From Paenalcaligenes hominis (GTDB lineage: Bacteria > Pseudomonadota > Gammaproteobacteria > Burkholderiales > Burkholderiaceae_B): DNA of 64,000 nt. The notes under the pieces are model-generated. The model made no database searches. It saw only the letters and a list, made by a program, of their open reading frames with translations, and had not been told where the DNA came from. Shown in pieces: positions 37,158-49,340 of this stretch; within the stretch, counting starts at the first letter, position 1; each line of letters begins with the position of its first letter. The stretch lies in NCBI RefSeq assembly GCF_011927625.1, contig NZ_JAATIZ010000001.1, forward strand, positions 62,001 through 126,000, in the 5' to 3' direction. Position numbers and translations under genes: made by a program.

Positions 37158-38804
37158 TTACATACCGCTGTAAACAGGCCCTTCGCCCCCTTGTGGCACA
37201 ACCCATACAATATTTTGTTTGGGGTCTTTAATATCACAGGTTTTACAATGCACACAGTTTTGCGCATTGATTTGCAGGTGGTCCGCGCCGGATGCATCTG
37301 TAATAAATTCGTATACCCCTGCAGGGCAATACCGGCTCTCGGGCCCAGCGTATTCCGCTAGGTTAACGCGCACCGGTACATTCGGATCTTTTAGTGTGAG
37401 GTGAACGGGTTCGTCTTCCTCGTGATTCGTATTGGATAAGTACACAGAGCTTAATTTATCGAAGGTTAATACTCCATCTGGCTTGGGGTATTCGATAGGG
37501 GTACATAAGGCAGCTGGCTGTAGCGCGGCGTGATCGGGTTTGTGATTGGCAATAGACCAAGGCATTTTGCCTTTCAATACCCATTGTTCAATCCCCGTCA
37601 TCAACGTTCCGACGGTGCGTCCTTTTTTAAACCACTGTTTAAAATTGCGTGCCTTATTGAGTTCTTCGTATAGCCACGAGCGTTCAAACTCGTGCGTGTA
37701 CGCACTAAGCTCATCGTGTTGACGACCCGCACTAATGGCGGCAAAGGCGGCTTCGGCGGCCAGCATGCCAGATTTAATGGCAGCGTGACTGCCTTTAATA
37801 CGGGATGCATTTAAAAACCCAGCCTCGCAGCCCACCATAGCACCGCCGGGGAACACAAACTTGGGCAACGCCAACAAGCCGCCAGCGGTCAGCGAACGCG
37901 CACCATACGCAATACGTTTGGCACCATTAAAAGTAGGCTTAATAGCTGGATGCGTTTTGTAGCGTTGGAATTCCTCAAAGGGCGAAAGCCATGGGTTAGC
38001 ATAATCAAGCCCTACGACTAAGCCGACCACGACCAAGTTATTGTCTAAATGATAGAGAAAAGAGCCGCCATAGGTATCGGCATCTAAAGGCCAGCCTGCT
38101 GTGTGCATAACCAAGCCTGGCTGTGACTGGGAAGGATCGACCTCCCACATTTCTTTAATGCCAATGCCATAACTTTGGCTATTTTTACCTGCGTCTAATT
38201 TAAATTTTTCAATTAACTCACGCCCTAGGTGGCCTCGGGAACCTTCGGCAAAAATGGTGTACTTGGCGAGTAGCTCCATGCCGGGCTGATAATCCGGTTT
38301 GTGGGTACCATCTCGTGCCACGCCCATGTCACCGGTCAACACACCACGTACCGCACCGGCTTCGTTATACAGAACATGGGCAGCTGCAAAGCCAGGGAAT
38401 ATATCAATCTCGAGCGCCTCGGCTTGCTCGGCCAACCATTGAGTGACCGCGCCCAAACGCACCACATAATTACCCTCGTTTTTAAGGCAGTCAGGTAAAA
38501 GCCATGGTGGGGTACTCTTTGCTTTAGTTTCAGTTAAAAATAAAAACTGATCTTGGGTAACTTCTACGTTTAACGGGGCACCGCGAGCTTGCCAGTCGGG
38601 AATAAGCTCGTTGAGTGCAATTGGGTCCATGACGGCCCCTGAAAGAATATGAGCACCAACCTCTGCGCCTTTTTCTAATACACAGACGCTGAGTTCTTGG
38701 TTTTTTTCAGCGGCAAGCTGTTTAAGACGAATAGCGGTGGATAATCCCCCTGGGCCAGCCCCTACGATGACTACGTCGTATTCCATCGATTCACGTTCAG
38801 ACAT
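37158..38804 (-). CDS. electron transfer flavoprotein-ubiquinone oxidoreductase
   Basis: Passes electrons from ETF (fatty-acid and amino-acid dehydrogenases) to ubiquinone at the inner membrane. 548 aa from 38804, with TGGAGA upstream; a further 19 codons upstream are possible but lack a site. FAD-binding VVIVGAGPGGLSTA (about 10-23) and C-terminal Fe-S domain with QNCVHCKTCDIKDP plus an earlier Cys in RYCPAGVYEF. The etfAB partner genes are not in the window. Confidence 0.95.
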   Translation of the reverse strand: MSERESMEYDVVIVGAGPGGLSTAIRLKQLAAEKNQELSVCVLEKGAEVGAHILSGAVMDPIALNELIPDWQARGAPLNVEVTQDQFLFLTETKAKSTPPWLLPDCLKNEGNYVVRLGAVTQWLAEQAEALEIDIFPGFAAAHVLYNEAGAVRGVLTGDMGVARDGTHKPDYQPGMELLAKYTIFAEGSRGHLGRELIEKFKLDAGKNSQSYGIGIKEMWEVDPSQSQPGLVMHTAGWPLDADTYGGSFLYHLDNNLVVVGLVVGLDYANPWLSPFEEFQRYKTHPAIKPTFNGAKRIAYGARSLTAGGLLALPKFVFPGGAMVGCEAGFLNASRIKGSHAAIKSGMLAAEAAFAAISAGRQHDELSAYTHEFERSWLYEELNKARNFKQWFKKGRTVGTLMTGIEQWVLKGKMPWSIANHKPDHAALQPAALCTPIEYPKPDGVLTFDKLSSVYLSNTNHEEDEPVHLTLKDPNVPVRVNLAEYAGPESRYCPAGVYEFITDASGADHLQINAQNCVHCKTCDIKDPKQNIVWVVPQGGEGPVYSGM

Positions 38805-38988
38805 GGGTGTTCTCCAAGACAAAGAGTTAATGTTTTTATGATAATAGAACGAAATGAGCAAATGATTTAGGATCGTAAGCTAACTTTATTCCTAGCTCTA
38901 GCACCCCAAACTCTAATTTTTGAATCAGGTTAGCATACTGTTCGGCTTTGTTTTGGCCGTCAATTAATTGAGCGCAGCTATAATCAAG

Positions 38989-39456
38989 TCATTTTGATGG
39001 GTTTGGCGGCAGATTATGGCTAGGGCGACGTGTAACCCGTGTTGTGGCGCTGCCTGTCATGACCACATTGCCTTTAACGCTGCACACCGTTTCTAACTTT
39101 ACGCGGCGTCGTTGCAGATTAATTTCAAGCACAGTAACGGTGGCTGTTACGGTATCTCCAATGTGAACGGGCGCTATAAATGATAGGTGTTGATCAATGT
39201 AGATAGCGCCAGGCCCAGGTAAACGTGTACCTAAGACACCCGAAATTAAACTGGCACTGAGCATGCCATGGGCAACACGTTGGCCAAAAAAAGACTGGGC
39301 GGCGTAGTCAGCATCAAGATGAAGCGGGTTGGTATCACCGGAAAGCCCCGCAAACAGCACAATATCTGTTTCAGTGATAGTTTTAGTAAAAGAGGCACTC
39401 ATGCCTATTTTGAGGTCTTCTAGGTAATAACCATGTAAGGGATCAGGACAGTTCAT
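38989..39456 (-). CDS. MaoC-like (R)-specific enoyl-CoA hydratase
   Basis: 155 aa hot-dog fold. AGLSGDTNPLHLD (about 33-45) carries the catalytic Asp/His pair of R-hydratases, and FFGQRVAHGMLSASLISG follows. Could be PhaJ-like, feeding R-3-hydroxyacyl-CoA to PHA, or act in other acyl-CoA paths. Its stop is followed in the same frame by 50 further open codons (see findings). Confidence 0.88.
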   Translation of the reverse strand: MNCPDPLHGYYLEDLKIGMSASFTKTITETDIVLFAGLSGDTNPLHLDADYAAQSFFGQRVAHGMLSASLISGVLGTRLPGPGAIYIDQHLSFIAPVHIGDTVTATVTVLEINLQRRRVKLETVCSVKGNVVMTGSATTRVTRRPSHNLPPNPSK

Positions 39457-39958
39457 TGTTCACTCTTTATCAATATAAAGGCATGTAACATAATGTACGT
39501 GTTGCGGCGTGAAAAGGAAAGACTGACACGGCGTAAGCACAGGTTTTACCTTTACCGCCGTTGTCACGACTTAGCGCCCCGAGTATGATTGGCTTATGAA
39601 ACGCCTTCAAGCCTTCAAATTCAACTGATGCCCACCGGTGAACAGCAGCGCAACAGGCGCTGCTTCGCCAGTTTGGATCGGCGCGATCAATGTGGTAGGG
39701 GTGGGATACGCCCAATTAGCTTGTGCAAAGACTGCGCCTGCGGCTAGGGGCGCTGGGCCAAGAGCCCACCAAAGCAAGTCAGGTGACCATCACCTGAACA
39801 TCGTGGGGAATCCTCGTCCTTTAAGTCCAGTTGGGTGTTAATTTCAACTGTATATACTCATACGTAGAAAGAGTTTGCTGCAAAGCAGCAACTAAACAAA
39901 TAAACTAAGACACATCATTGCTGTTTTTTGAGCACATATTTATAGAGGAGCTGTCATT
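39457..39958. other. 502-bp gap between the MaoC gene and scoA
   Basis: No confident gene. The middle, about 39600-39840, is clearly richer in G+C than its flanks and holds an interrupted minus-strand frame (listed separately) and an 8-bp hairpin (TCAGGTGA 39779-39786 / TCACCTGA 39790-39797). Another hairpin, TTGCTGC / GCAGCAA, lies at 39875-39891. A weak promoter for scoA is possible at 39831-39858 (TTGGGT, 16 bp, TATACT). Confidence 0.5.
39607..39801 (-). pseudogene. possible decayed or interrupted small gene
   Basis: On the minus strand an ATG at 39801 with GAGGA 9 nt upstream encodes M-F-R and then TGA. The same frame stays open for 60 codons after that TGA, to a stop at 39607, with signal-peptide-like content (DLLWWALGPAPLAAGAVFAQA) and then a Pro/Thr-rich part. 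A TTG at 39777 could start a 56-aa version. A hairpin spans the premature stop. I do not recognise a family; it may be a remnant, a readthrough case or chance. Confidence 0.25.
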
Positions 39959-40651
39959 ATGGATAAGGTCTATGCCAGTGCTGCCAAAGCCCTTGAAGGC
40001 TTAGTAGCAGATGGGCAAACCATCGGTGTGGGTGGGTTTGGCTTGTGTGGAATTCCTGAAGCGCTGATTGCGGCCTTACGCGATACAGGTGTCAAGAATT
40101 TAACCTGTGTCAGTAATAATGCAGGGGTCGATGGCTTCGGCTTGGGTCTTTTACTGGAAACCAGACAAATAAAAAAAATGATCTCTTCCTATGTGGGCGA
40201 GAACAAAGAGTTTGAGCGTCAGTATTTAGCCGGAGAGCTTGAGCTAGAGTTTACTCCCCAAGGCACATTGGCCGAGCGTTTGCGTGCAGGAGGGGCGGGC
40301 ATTCCGGCTTTCTTTACGGCGACGGGGGTAGGAACCATTGTGGCCGAAGGCAAAGAAGTCCGCGAGTTTGAGGGCAAGCAATACGTTATGGAACGCGCCA
40401 TAATGCCCGACGTTTCCCTGGTGAAAGCGCACATTGCCGATCGCAGCGGTAACCTCATCTTCCACAAGACCGCTCGCAACTTTAACCCTAATGTGGCTCA
40501 GGCGGGTCAAGTTACGGTGGTTGAAGTCGAGAAGATTGTCGAAGTGGGTGAGCTAGACCCGGATCACATTCATTTGCCTGGCATTTTTGTACACCGTATT
40601 GTGTTGAACGAAAATCCAGAAAAACGTATTGAACAGCGCACCACTCGCTAG
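39959..40651 (+). CDS. scoA: 3-oxoacid CoA-transferase subunit A
   Basis: Alpha half of succinyl-CoA:3-ketoacid CoA-transferase, which activates acetoacetate with succinyl-CoA. 230 aa. [13 protein letters not shown] (about 22-34), [14 protein letters not shown], and [15 protein letters not shown] are the family's CoA-binding features. GAGGAG ribosome site before the ATG. scoB starts 10 bp after the stop. Confidence 0.95.
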   Translation: MDKVYASAAKALEGLVADGQTIGVGGFGLCGIPEALIAALRDTGVKNLTCVSNNAGVDGFGLGLLLETRQIKKMISSYVGENKEFERQYLAGELELEFTPQGTLAERLRAGGAGIPAFFTATGVGTIVAEGKEVREFEGKQYVMERAIMPDVSLVKAHIADRSGNLIFHKTARNFNPNVAQAGQVTVVEVEKIVEVGELDPDHIHLPGIFVHRIVLNENPEKRIEQRTTR

Positions 40652-40661
40652 GAGGCTAAAA

Positions 40662-41315
40662 ATGGCTTGGACCAGAGAACAAATGGCAGCACGAGCTGCC
40701 CTAGAGTTAGAAAACGGCTTTTACGTTAACTTAGGCATTGGCATGCCTACCTTGGTGGCTAACCATGTACCGGAAGGGATGCAAGTATGGTTGCAGTCTG
40801 AAAATGGCTTGTTAGGTATCGGCCCTTTCCCTACAGAAGATGAAGTCGACCCTGATCTTATTAACGCAGGCAAGCAAACCGTTACGACCCTACCCGGTTC
40901 TTCCTTCTTTTCCTCGGCCGACTCATTTGGCATGATTCGTGGTGGTAAGATTAACTTAGCCATCCTCGGCGCTATGCAAGTATCAGAAAAAGGCGATCTA
41001 GCCAACTGGATGATTCCTGGCAAAATGGTAAAAGGCATGGGTGGGGCCATGGATTTGGTTGCAGGTGTAGGGCGGGTAGTGATTCTGATGGATCATGTCG
41101 CACGCGCTAAAGACGGCACGGAATCCATGAAAATTCTACCCGAGTGCACCTTGCCTTTAACAGGCGTCGGTGTGGTCGATCTGATCATTACAGATTTGGG
41201 TGTGCTCGAAGTGACTGAAACGGGGCTAAAAGTTTTAGAGCTAGCCGATGGGGTCACAGCCGAAGAAATTCAAGCGAAATCAGGTGTGACCTTAGACGTC
41301 TCAGTGGTCGCTTAA
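40662..41315 (+). CDS. scoB: 3-oxoacid CoA-transferase subunit B
   Basis: Catalytic subunit. 217 aa from ATG 40662, with AGGAGG at 40650-40655; a longer frame overlapping scoA is rejected. The catalytic glutamate is E47 in [18 protein letters not shown] and [16 protein letters not shown] follow the family. Ends the scoAB pair at a terminator. Confidence 0.95.
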   Translation: MAWTREQMAARAALELENGFYVNLGIGMPTLVANHVPEGMQVWLQSENGLLGIGPFPTEDEVDPDLINAGKQTVTTLPGSSFFSSADSFGMIRGGKINLAILGAMQVSEKGDLANWMIPGKMVKGMGGAMDLVAGVGRVVILMDHVARAKDGTESMKILPECTLPLTGVGVVDLIITDLGVLEVTETGLKVLELADGVTAEEIQAKSGVTLDVSVVA

Positions 41316-41331
41316 TTCATTGTGTGTTTCC

Positions 41332-41367
41332 AAACAGGCACGCATGTTGACGTGCCTGTTTGTTTTT
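41332..41367 (+). terminator. terminator after scoB
   Basis: AAACAGGCACG (41332-41342) / CGTGCCTGTTT (41351-41361), 8-nt loop, then GTTTTT. Perfect 11-bp stem, just upstream of the aminopeptidase start. Confidence 0.92.
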
Positions 41368-41378
41368 ATGAGTCATAT

Positions 41379-43190
41379 ATGTCTGTTCATTTCTCTCGTC
41401 TACAGGCGTTGCGTCAAGTCATGCAGCGCGCTGGAGTGGACGCTTACGTCGTTCTAAGCGCCGATCCCCATTTATCTGAGTATCTTCCCCCACATTATCA
41501 GGGCCGAGCCTGGTTAAGCGGCTTTAAGGGGTCAGCAGGCTCGATAGTGGTGACGGCCGAGTTCGCGGGGGTGTGGACTGACAGTCGCTATTGGGTCCAA
41601 GCGGCAGACGATTTAATTGGCTCTGGCTTTGAGCTAATGCGTTGGGGTGCTCCAGACGTACCCGATATGATGGAATGGGTAGCGCAGCATTTACATCCAG
41701 ACCAAGTCATTGCTTACGATGGTCAAGTTATGGCCTTAGCGCAGTCCAGAGCGTGGCACGATCTGGCGCAAACGCATCAGCTTAAGCTTGATGAATCCAA
41801 GGACTTATTGGCGTTAATTTGGCCTGATCGCCCCCCTTTGCCCCAATCAACAATTCAAGTGCATGCCGCTCCATTTTGTCAGCGTACTCTAGAGGAAAAC
41901 GTCCAAAGTGTACGGACTGCTATGCAAGATCTAGGGGCTAGCGCGCATTTATTGTCGAGCTTAGATGATATTGCTTGGCTTTTGAATTTGCGTGGCAGCG
42001 ATGTGATGTATAACCCGGTGTTTATGGCACATGTGTTGCTCACTGTAGACCAGGTGGTGTTGTTTGTGGACCCAGACAAACTGTCGAACGAGGTTCAAGA
42101 CCACTTAACTCAGCACGCTGTTAGCGTGCTGCCGTATGAACAGTTAGCCCTAGCCTTAGCGGCTTTGCCTCATTCTACTGGGTTACTGGTAGCGCCCCAT
42201 GCCGTCACCGTGGGCACATTGGCAGCAGCGCCTCAGGTGCACCTCCTTGAGGCGCCTAACCCATCGACCTTAGCTAAAGCACTAAAGTGCCCTGCAGAAA
42301 TCCAGCAGGTACGTCAAACCATGGAAGCCGATGGGGCTGCCTTGTGCGAGTTTTTTGCTTGGTTTGAGCACACCATTCAACAGCGACCCATCACCGAGCT
42401 AGAGGTGGATGAACAAATTACTGCCGCGCGCGCACGTCAACCCCACTTTATTTCGCCCAGTTTTGGTACGATTGCTGCGTTTGGCCCCAACGGCGCTATG
42501 CCGCACTACCAAGCCACCGCCGAATCCTATGCCACTATCGACGGCGATGGTTTGCTGCTGATTGATTCAGGTGGACAATATTTAGGCGGCACCACGGACA
42601 TTACCCGTGTTATTCCAGTTGGTACGCCCACTAACGAACAAAAGCACGATTACACCTTAGTATTAAAAGGCATGATTGCTCTATCACAAGCCGTATTTGC
42701 AAGCGGGGTGACAGGGCAGCAGCTTGACATCCTAGCCCGTATGCCGCTGTGGCAAGCTGGGGTCGACTTTGGGCATGGTACCGGTCATGGCGTGGGGTAT
42801 TTTTTAAATGTGCACGAAGGCCCACAGTCGATTTCTTGGCGCACCCGCCCCGGTAGCCAACCCGTGGCGATGCAACCCGGCATGATCACCTCGAATGAAC
42901 CAGGGTTATATAGAGCAGGGCAATGGGGCATTCGCATTGAAAACCTCATTGTGTGTGTGGAGCATTTACACAACGAATTTGCTGAGCTTTACGCCTTTGA
43001 AACCTTGACCTTATGCCCTATTGATACGCGCTGTATTGATACAGCGTTGTTAACTCCACCCGAGCTACACTGGCTAAATCAGTACCACCAGCACGTGCGC
43101 GAGCGTTTAGCGCCACGTTTGACGGGCTCGGCTTTACTGTGGTTAGAGCAGGCAACTCAACCTTTGGCTACAACAAATTGTTCCAACTAG
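41379..43190 (+). CDS. pepP: M24 family aminopeptidase P (Xaa-Pro aminopeptidase)
   Basis: Removes an N-terminal residue before proline. 603 aa, the large three-domain form: two creatinase-like N-terminal domains (about 1-310) and the pita-bread catalytic domain. Metal ligands lie in LIDSGGQY, TTDITR, GHGTGHGVG, SNEPGLY and IRIENL, all intact. ATG 41379 (MSVHFSRLQALRQ) is used; upstream in-frame codons run through the terminator. The gene symbol follows the function; E. coli PepP is a shorter two-domain enzyme. Confidence 0.9.
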   Translation: MSVHFSRLQALRQVMQRAGVDAYVVLSADPHLSEYLPPHYQGRAWLSGFKGSAGSIVVTAEFAGVWTDSRYWVQAADDLIGSGFELMRWGAPDVPDMMEWVAQHLHPDQVIAYDGQVMALAQSRAWHDLAQTHQLKLDESKDLLALIWPDRPPLPQSTIQVHAAPFCQRTLEENVQSVRTAMQDLGASAHLLSSLDDIAWLLNLRGSDVMYNPVFMAHVLLTVDQVVLFVDPDKLSNEVQDHLTQHAVSVLPYEQLALALAALPHSTGLLVAPHAVTVGTLAAAPQVHLLEAPNPSTLAKALKCPAEIQQVRQTMEADGAALCEFFAWFEHTIQQRPITELEVDEQITAARARQPHFISPSFGTIAAFGPNGAMPHYQATAESYATIDGDGLLLIDSGGQYLGGTTDITRVIPVGTPTNEQKHDYTLVLKGMIALSQAVFASGVTGQQLDILARMPLWQAGVDFGHGTGHGVGYFLNVHEGPQSISWRTRPGSQPVAMQPGMITSNEPGLYRAGQWGIRIENLIVCVEHLHNEFAELYAFETLTLCPIDTRCIDTALLTPPELHWLNQYHQHVRERLAPRLTGSALLWLEQATQPLATTNCSN

Positions 43191-43236
43191 GCCGGTCTAA
43201 CCGTTATAATTCAAATTTCCAGTTCTTGCCTGATAA

Positions 43237-44907
<1,671 letters not shown>

Positions 44908-44916
44908 TCGTTTCAT

Positions 44917-44946
44917 CATGCACCGCTTTATGCGGTGTATGTTTTT
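44917..44946 (+). terminator. terminator or attenuator between pyrG and kdsA
   Basis: Ten-pair stem (CATGCACCGC with GCGGTGTATG, one G-U) and loop TTTAT, followed by TTTTT. It ends 13 nt before the kdsA ATG, so kdsA either relies on read-through or on a promoter I cannot place. Confidence 0.82.
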
Positions 44947-44958
44947 GTGAGAATGATA

Positions 44959-45801
44959 ATGGAATTATGTGGTTTTACCGTTGGTATAGACCAACCCTTT
45001 TTTTTAATCGCTGGCCCGTGTGTAATTGAGTCCCGGCAAATGGCGATCGATACGGCCGGTTACCTTAAAGAGCTCACCGACGAATTAGGTATCCCTTTTA
45101 TTTATAAAAGCTCGTTCGATAAAGCGAACCGTAGCTCGGGGGCATCTTACCGTGGTCCTGGCCTTATAGAAGGGCTGCAAATCCTAATTGATGTACGTGA
45201 GCAGTTGGGTGTGCCTGTACTAACCGATGTGCACGAGAAAGATCAGGTCGATGATGTAGCCGCTGTGGTCGATGTGCTTCAGACCCCGGCTTTTTTATGT
45301 AGACAAACTGACTTTATTCAAGCCTGTGCTGCCACCCTAAAGCCCGTCAATATTAAAAAAGGGCAGTTTTTAGCGCCTCATGATATGAAACACGTGGTCG
45401 ACAAGGCCCGAGCCGCCGCATTAGACGCAGGCGGAGACGGCGACACCATCATGGTGTGCGAGCGCGGTACCTCGTTTGGTTATAACAATTTAGTGTCCGA
45501 TATGCGTTCGTTAGCAATTATGCGTGAAACGCACAGTCCAGTTGTGTTTGACGCTACCCATTCGGTGCAGTTGCCAGATGGGCAGGGCGCTACCTCTGGC
45601 GGCCAGCGTGAGTTTGTTTCTGTCTTAGCACGTGCAGCGGTGGCCGCCGGCGTGGCCGGGTTGTTTATGGAGACCCACCCCAATCCTGATCAAGCGCTTT
45701 CCGATGGCCCCAATGCCATACCCCTAGAGCAAATGGCTACCTTACTGCGCCACCTAAAACAGATAGATACGACGGTAAAAGCCTCTGATATGTTGGATTA
45801 A
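44959..45801 (+). CDS. kdsA: 3-deoxy-D-manno-octulosonate 8-phosphate synthase
   Basis: Makes KDO-8-phosphate from arabinose 5-phosphate and PEP for LPS inner core. 280 aa. [12 protein letters not shown] (about 14-25), [12 protein letters not shown] and the late TSGGQREFV loop are family-specific. Start MELCGFTVG at 44959; ATG 44953 is an alternative two codons upstream. Confidence 0.96.
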   Translation: MELCGFTVGIDQPFFLIAGPCVIESRQMAIDTAGYLKELTDELGIPFIYKSSFDKANRSSGASYRGPGLIEGLQILIDVREQLGVPVLTDVHEKDQVDDVAAVVDVLQTPAFLCRQTDFIQACAATLKPVNIKKGQFLAPHDMKHVVDKARAAALDAGGDGDTIMVCERGTSFGYNNLVSDMRSLAIMRETHSPVVFDATHSVQLPDGQGATSGGQREFVSVLARAAVAAGVAGLFMETHPNPDQALSDGPNAIPLEQMATLLRHLKQIDTTVKASDMLD

Positions 45802-45854
45802 CACTGCTATTTCTTAAGGCTGGTTGTACAATAGGGGCAACATTATTTCCTAAG

Positions 45855-47200
<1,346 letters not shown>

Positions 47201-47212
47201 TAAGGGTTAAAG

Positions 47213-47240
47213 CAAAGGGCTGTTGCTTCAGCCCTTTGTT
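47213..47240 (+). terminator. hairpin between eno and ftsB
   Basis: CAAAGGGCTG (47213-47222) / CAGCCCTTTG (47229-47238), loop TTGCTT. The following run (TTGTTG) is poor in uninterrupted Ts, so likely only partial termination into ftsB. Confidence 0.6.
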
Positions 47241-47251
47241 GTCGCTTCATT

Positions 47252-47548
47252 ATGCGTTTGATTTTTATTTTTCTCTTGGGCTTATTGTTCTACTTTAATT
47301 ATGAGCTATGGCTTGGGGATAATGGCGTAAGCCGTATTGCTGAATTACAAACTAAAATTAATGAACAGCAAGAACTCAATGACGCTTCGCTGGCGCGTAA
47401 TAACGCCATGTCCGCCGAAGTTCAAGACTTGCGAGATGGTTCTTCGGCCATCGAGGAACTGGCCCGCTTAGAGCAAGGCATGATCAAACAAGGCGAAGTC
47501 TTTGTGCAAATTTTAGGCACAAATCAAAAAAGTGGCCCACAACAATGA
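47252..47548 (+). CDS. ftsB: cell division protein FtsB
   Basis: 98 aa divisome protein that pairs with FtsL and FtsQ. One transmembrane segment at residues 3-20, then a periplasmic coiled coil (ELQTKINEQQELNDAS...) with GDNGVSRI before it, and the ELARLEQGMIKQGE region. Position after eno is conserved. Its 3' end overlaps the convergent TadE-like gene by 25 bp. Confidence 0.94.
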   Translation: MRLIFIFLLGLLFYFNYELWLGDNGVSRIAELQTKINEQQELNDASLARNNAMSAEVQDLRDGSSAIEELARLEQGMIKQGEVFVQILGTNQKSGPQQ

Positions 47549-48264
47549 TCCTTATCGCACTGCGCATCGGTTAATAAATTGGGCGGTGTAGTGGGTGTGG
47601 GTCTCCATGCATCTAAAGCAGGCACTGTGCTTTGCCACCCTAGCGAGCGTAACGGCGTTGTGGCGGATGAAAGCTCAGCCATTGCCTGATTAAATGCCAA
47701 AGCCTGACGTTGCCCTGTATAGGAGGTGGGTTGATCTGACTGCATCGGTAGTTGAACAGTGGTTACGATAGGAATAAAACCGCGCTCAGCCAAGGCGTCG
47801 TGCGACGCTTGCTGCCAATGGTGCGCCCAAGCGACCACCGTACGCACTAAAGGCGTGAGGGGTTTGTGAGCATACAGCAGTTTTAACACTAAGGTATTTT
47901 GATCAAAAATAGCGCTATTGCCTGCAGAAAACTGTAAAGCCTGATAGTTATTGCGTACGGGTGTAGTGGCTTGAGCCAACGTAGAGTGGTGTATTTGCCA
48001 ATAAGTTTGTGGTGAAGGACGTACAAATGAGCGTAGAGCTTGGAGTTGCTCTTCAAAGGCCTGCTGAATAATTTGCGGATGGGCCTGTTGTGTGACGGCA
48101 ATGCGAGCGGTATTGAATAAGGCCTGATTGAGGGCTTGTCTAAGCAATAACCAGTGGGCGCTTTCGATCAGGCCTAAAAATATTAAGCAGAAAATCAGTA
48201 AGCTGAGACTGCTTTCAGTCAGCGTGGCCCCCAATTGCGAACGAGTATAAGTTGTGCATGTCAT
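47524..48264 (-). CDS. TadE-like membrane-anchored protein
   Basis: 246 aa. The N-terminal QLGATLTESSLSLLIFCLI-type start (about 10-35), a Glu five residues into the hydrophobic stretch after GA-T, is the TadE/TadG minor pseudopilin pattern. The rest has no motif I recognise; the last residues include CDKDHCC. No other tad/flp genes are here, so the partner system must be elsewhere or lost. The ribosome site is weak. Overlaps ftsB 3' end tail to tail. Confidence 0.7.
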   Translation of the reverse strand: MTCTTYTRSQLGATLTESSLSLLIFCLIFLGLIESAHWLLLRQALNQALFNTARIAVTQQAHPQIIQQAFEEQLQALRSFVRPSPQTYWQIHHSTLAQATTPVRNNYQALQFSAGNSAIFDQNTLVLKLLYAHKPLTPLVRTVVAWAHHWQQASHDALAERGFIPIVTTVQLPMQSDQPTSYTGQRQALAFNQAMAELSSATTPLRSLGWQSTVPALDAWRPTPTTPPNLLTDAQCDKDHCCGPLF

Positions 48265-48352
48265 ACGCCTAAGTATGCAAGCTAGGCCGTAGGGTGCGTA
48301 GCTGCGACTTATACCTGGATGAAAATGCCCTTAGGCTGCATGGCGCGGGGAT

Positions 48353-48380
48353 AAAAAAAACCCTGTGGGTAAAACAGGGC
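48353..48380 (-). terminator. terminator after hslO
   Basis: Read on the minus strand: CCCTGT (48379-48374), 7-nt loop, ACAGGG (48366-48361), then eight Ts (48360-48353). Confidence 0.9.
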
Positions 48381-48400
48381 TTTTAAAGAGAGATAACTAT

Positions 48401-49318
48401 TTAGTGCAGGGTTTTTTTCGATTCGGGCTGATCGGATTTAGCAATAAAGAGTTGTGCGCTATCTACAGCGTCAAAATGATAAGGCTTGCCACAGAAGTTA
48501 CAGGCCACCTCGATGTACTCTTGCTCGGTCAAGATCGATTCGATTTCCTCACGACCTAGCATTTGCAGCATGTCAGCGACGCGCTCGCGCGTGCAGGGGC
48601 AATGCCACTGTAACGCGGTGGGTTCGAGCTGTAAAAGGTCCTCTTGCCAAAACAAGCGATGAATCAGCTCGGCTGCAGGAAGCTCAAGTAGCTCTTCATT
48701 TTTAATGGTTTGCGCTAACTGCTGCGCACGCTCCCAACTGGGCTCCTCGGGGGCTTCGGTGCCTTCGATAGAGCCGCCTGTACCGGGCAAGCGCTGCAAT
48801 AATAAACCATTGGCTTTATGAGCATCCGCCGCTAGGAAGATTTTTGTATCTAGCTGCTCTGAGTGCTTCATGTAGTTTTCTAGCACCTCAGCTAAGTTGT
48901 CGCCTTGCAGAGGCACAATACCTTGGTAAGGCTGCATATCCGTACCCGGTTTGGGCTCAAGTACAACAATAAAGCGGCCGTTATCGTAGGTGTTCAGCAA
49001 GGTTTGCAACGTGGCGTCCTCGGGGATAACTGCATCCTCGCGCAGAGTAGCAGTGGCACGAATCTCAAATTGGGATGTGCATTCGACCACCATCAACGCA
49101 ATGGGGCCATCGCCCTGAGCTTGTAGTACTAGGGAGCCATCTAGCTTTAAATTCCCGGCTAAAAGCACGGCAGCTGCAGCGAGCTCGCCCAATAAATTAC
49201 GTACACTTTCTGGGTAGTGTTGGTGTTCGAGGCCGGTTTGCCATGTCTGTTGGAGTTCTACGGTTTGAGCGCGGGTCAGCTGGTCAGCGAAAAGGTATTT
49301 ATTCAGTTGATCTGTCAT
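48401..49318 (-). CDS. hslO: redox-regulated chaperone Hsp33
   Basis: 305 aa holdase turned on by oxidation. The C-terminal zinc switch is intact: HCPCTRER and, about 30 residues on, CNFCGKPY (CxC...CxxC). N-terminal core has the ELAAAAVLLAGNLKLDGSL and GDGPIALMVVEC segments. Followed on the minus strand by a good terminator. Confidence 0.95.
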   Translation of the reverse strand: MTDQLNKYLFADQLTRAQTVELQQTWQTGLEHQHYPESVRNLLGELAAAAVLLAGNLKLDGSLVLQAQGDGPIALMVVECTSQFEIRATATLREDAVIPEDATLQTLLNTYDNGRFIVVLEPKPGTDMQPYQGIVPLQGDNLAEVLENYMKHSEQLDTKIFLAADAHKANGLLLQRLPGTGGSIEGTEAPEEPSWERAQQLAQTIKNEELLELPAAELIHRLFWQEDLLQLEPTALQWHCPCTRERVADMLQMLGREEIESILTEQEYIEVACNFCGKPYHFDAVDSAQLFIAKSDQPESKKTLH

Positions 49319-49340
49319 GGTGATAGCGGAAAAAAGAGTC

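Noticed and set aside
39470-39841. Two longer open frames (- 39470-39715 and + 39638-39841) in the gap before scoA
   Set aside because: Odd composition (many Cys/Arg/Gly), no ribosome site, and they shadow the more gene-like frame at 39607-39801.
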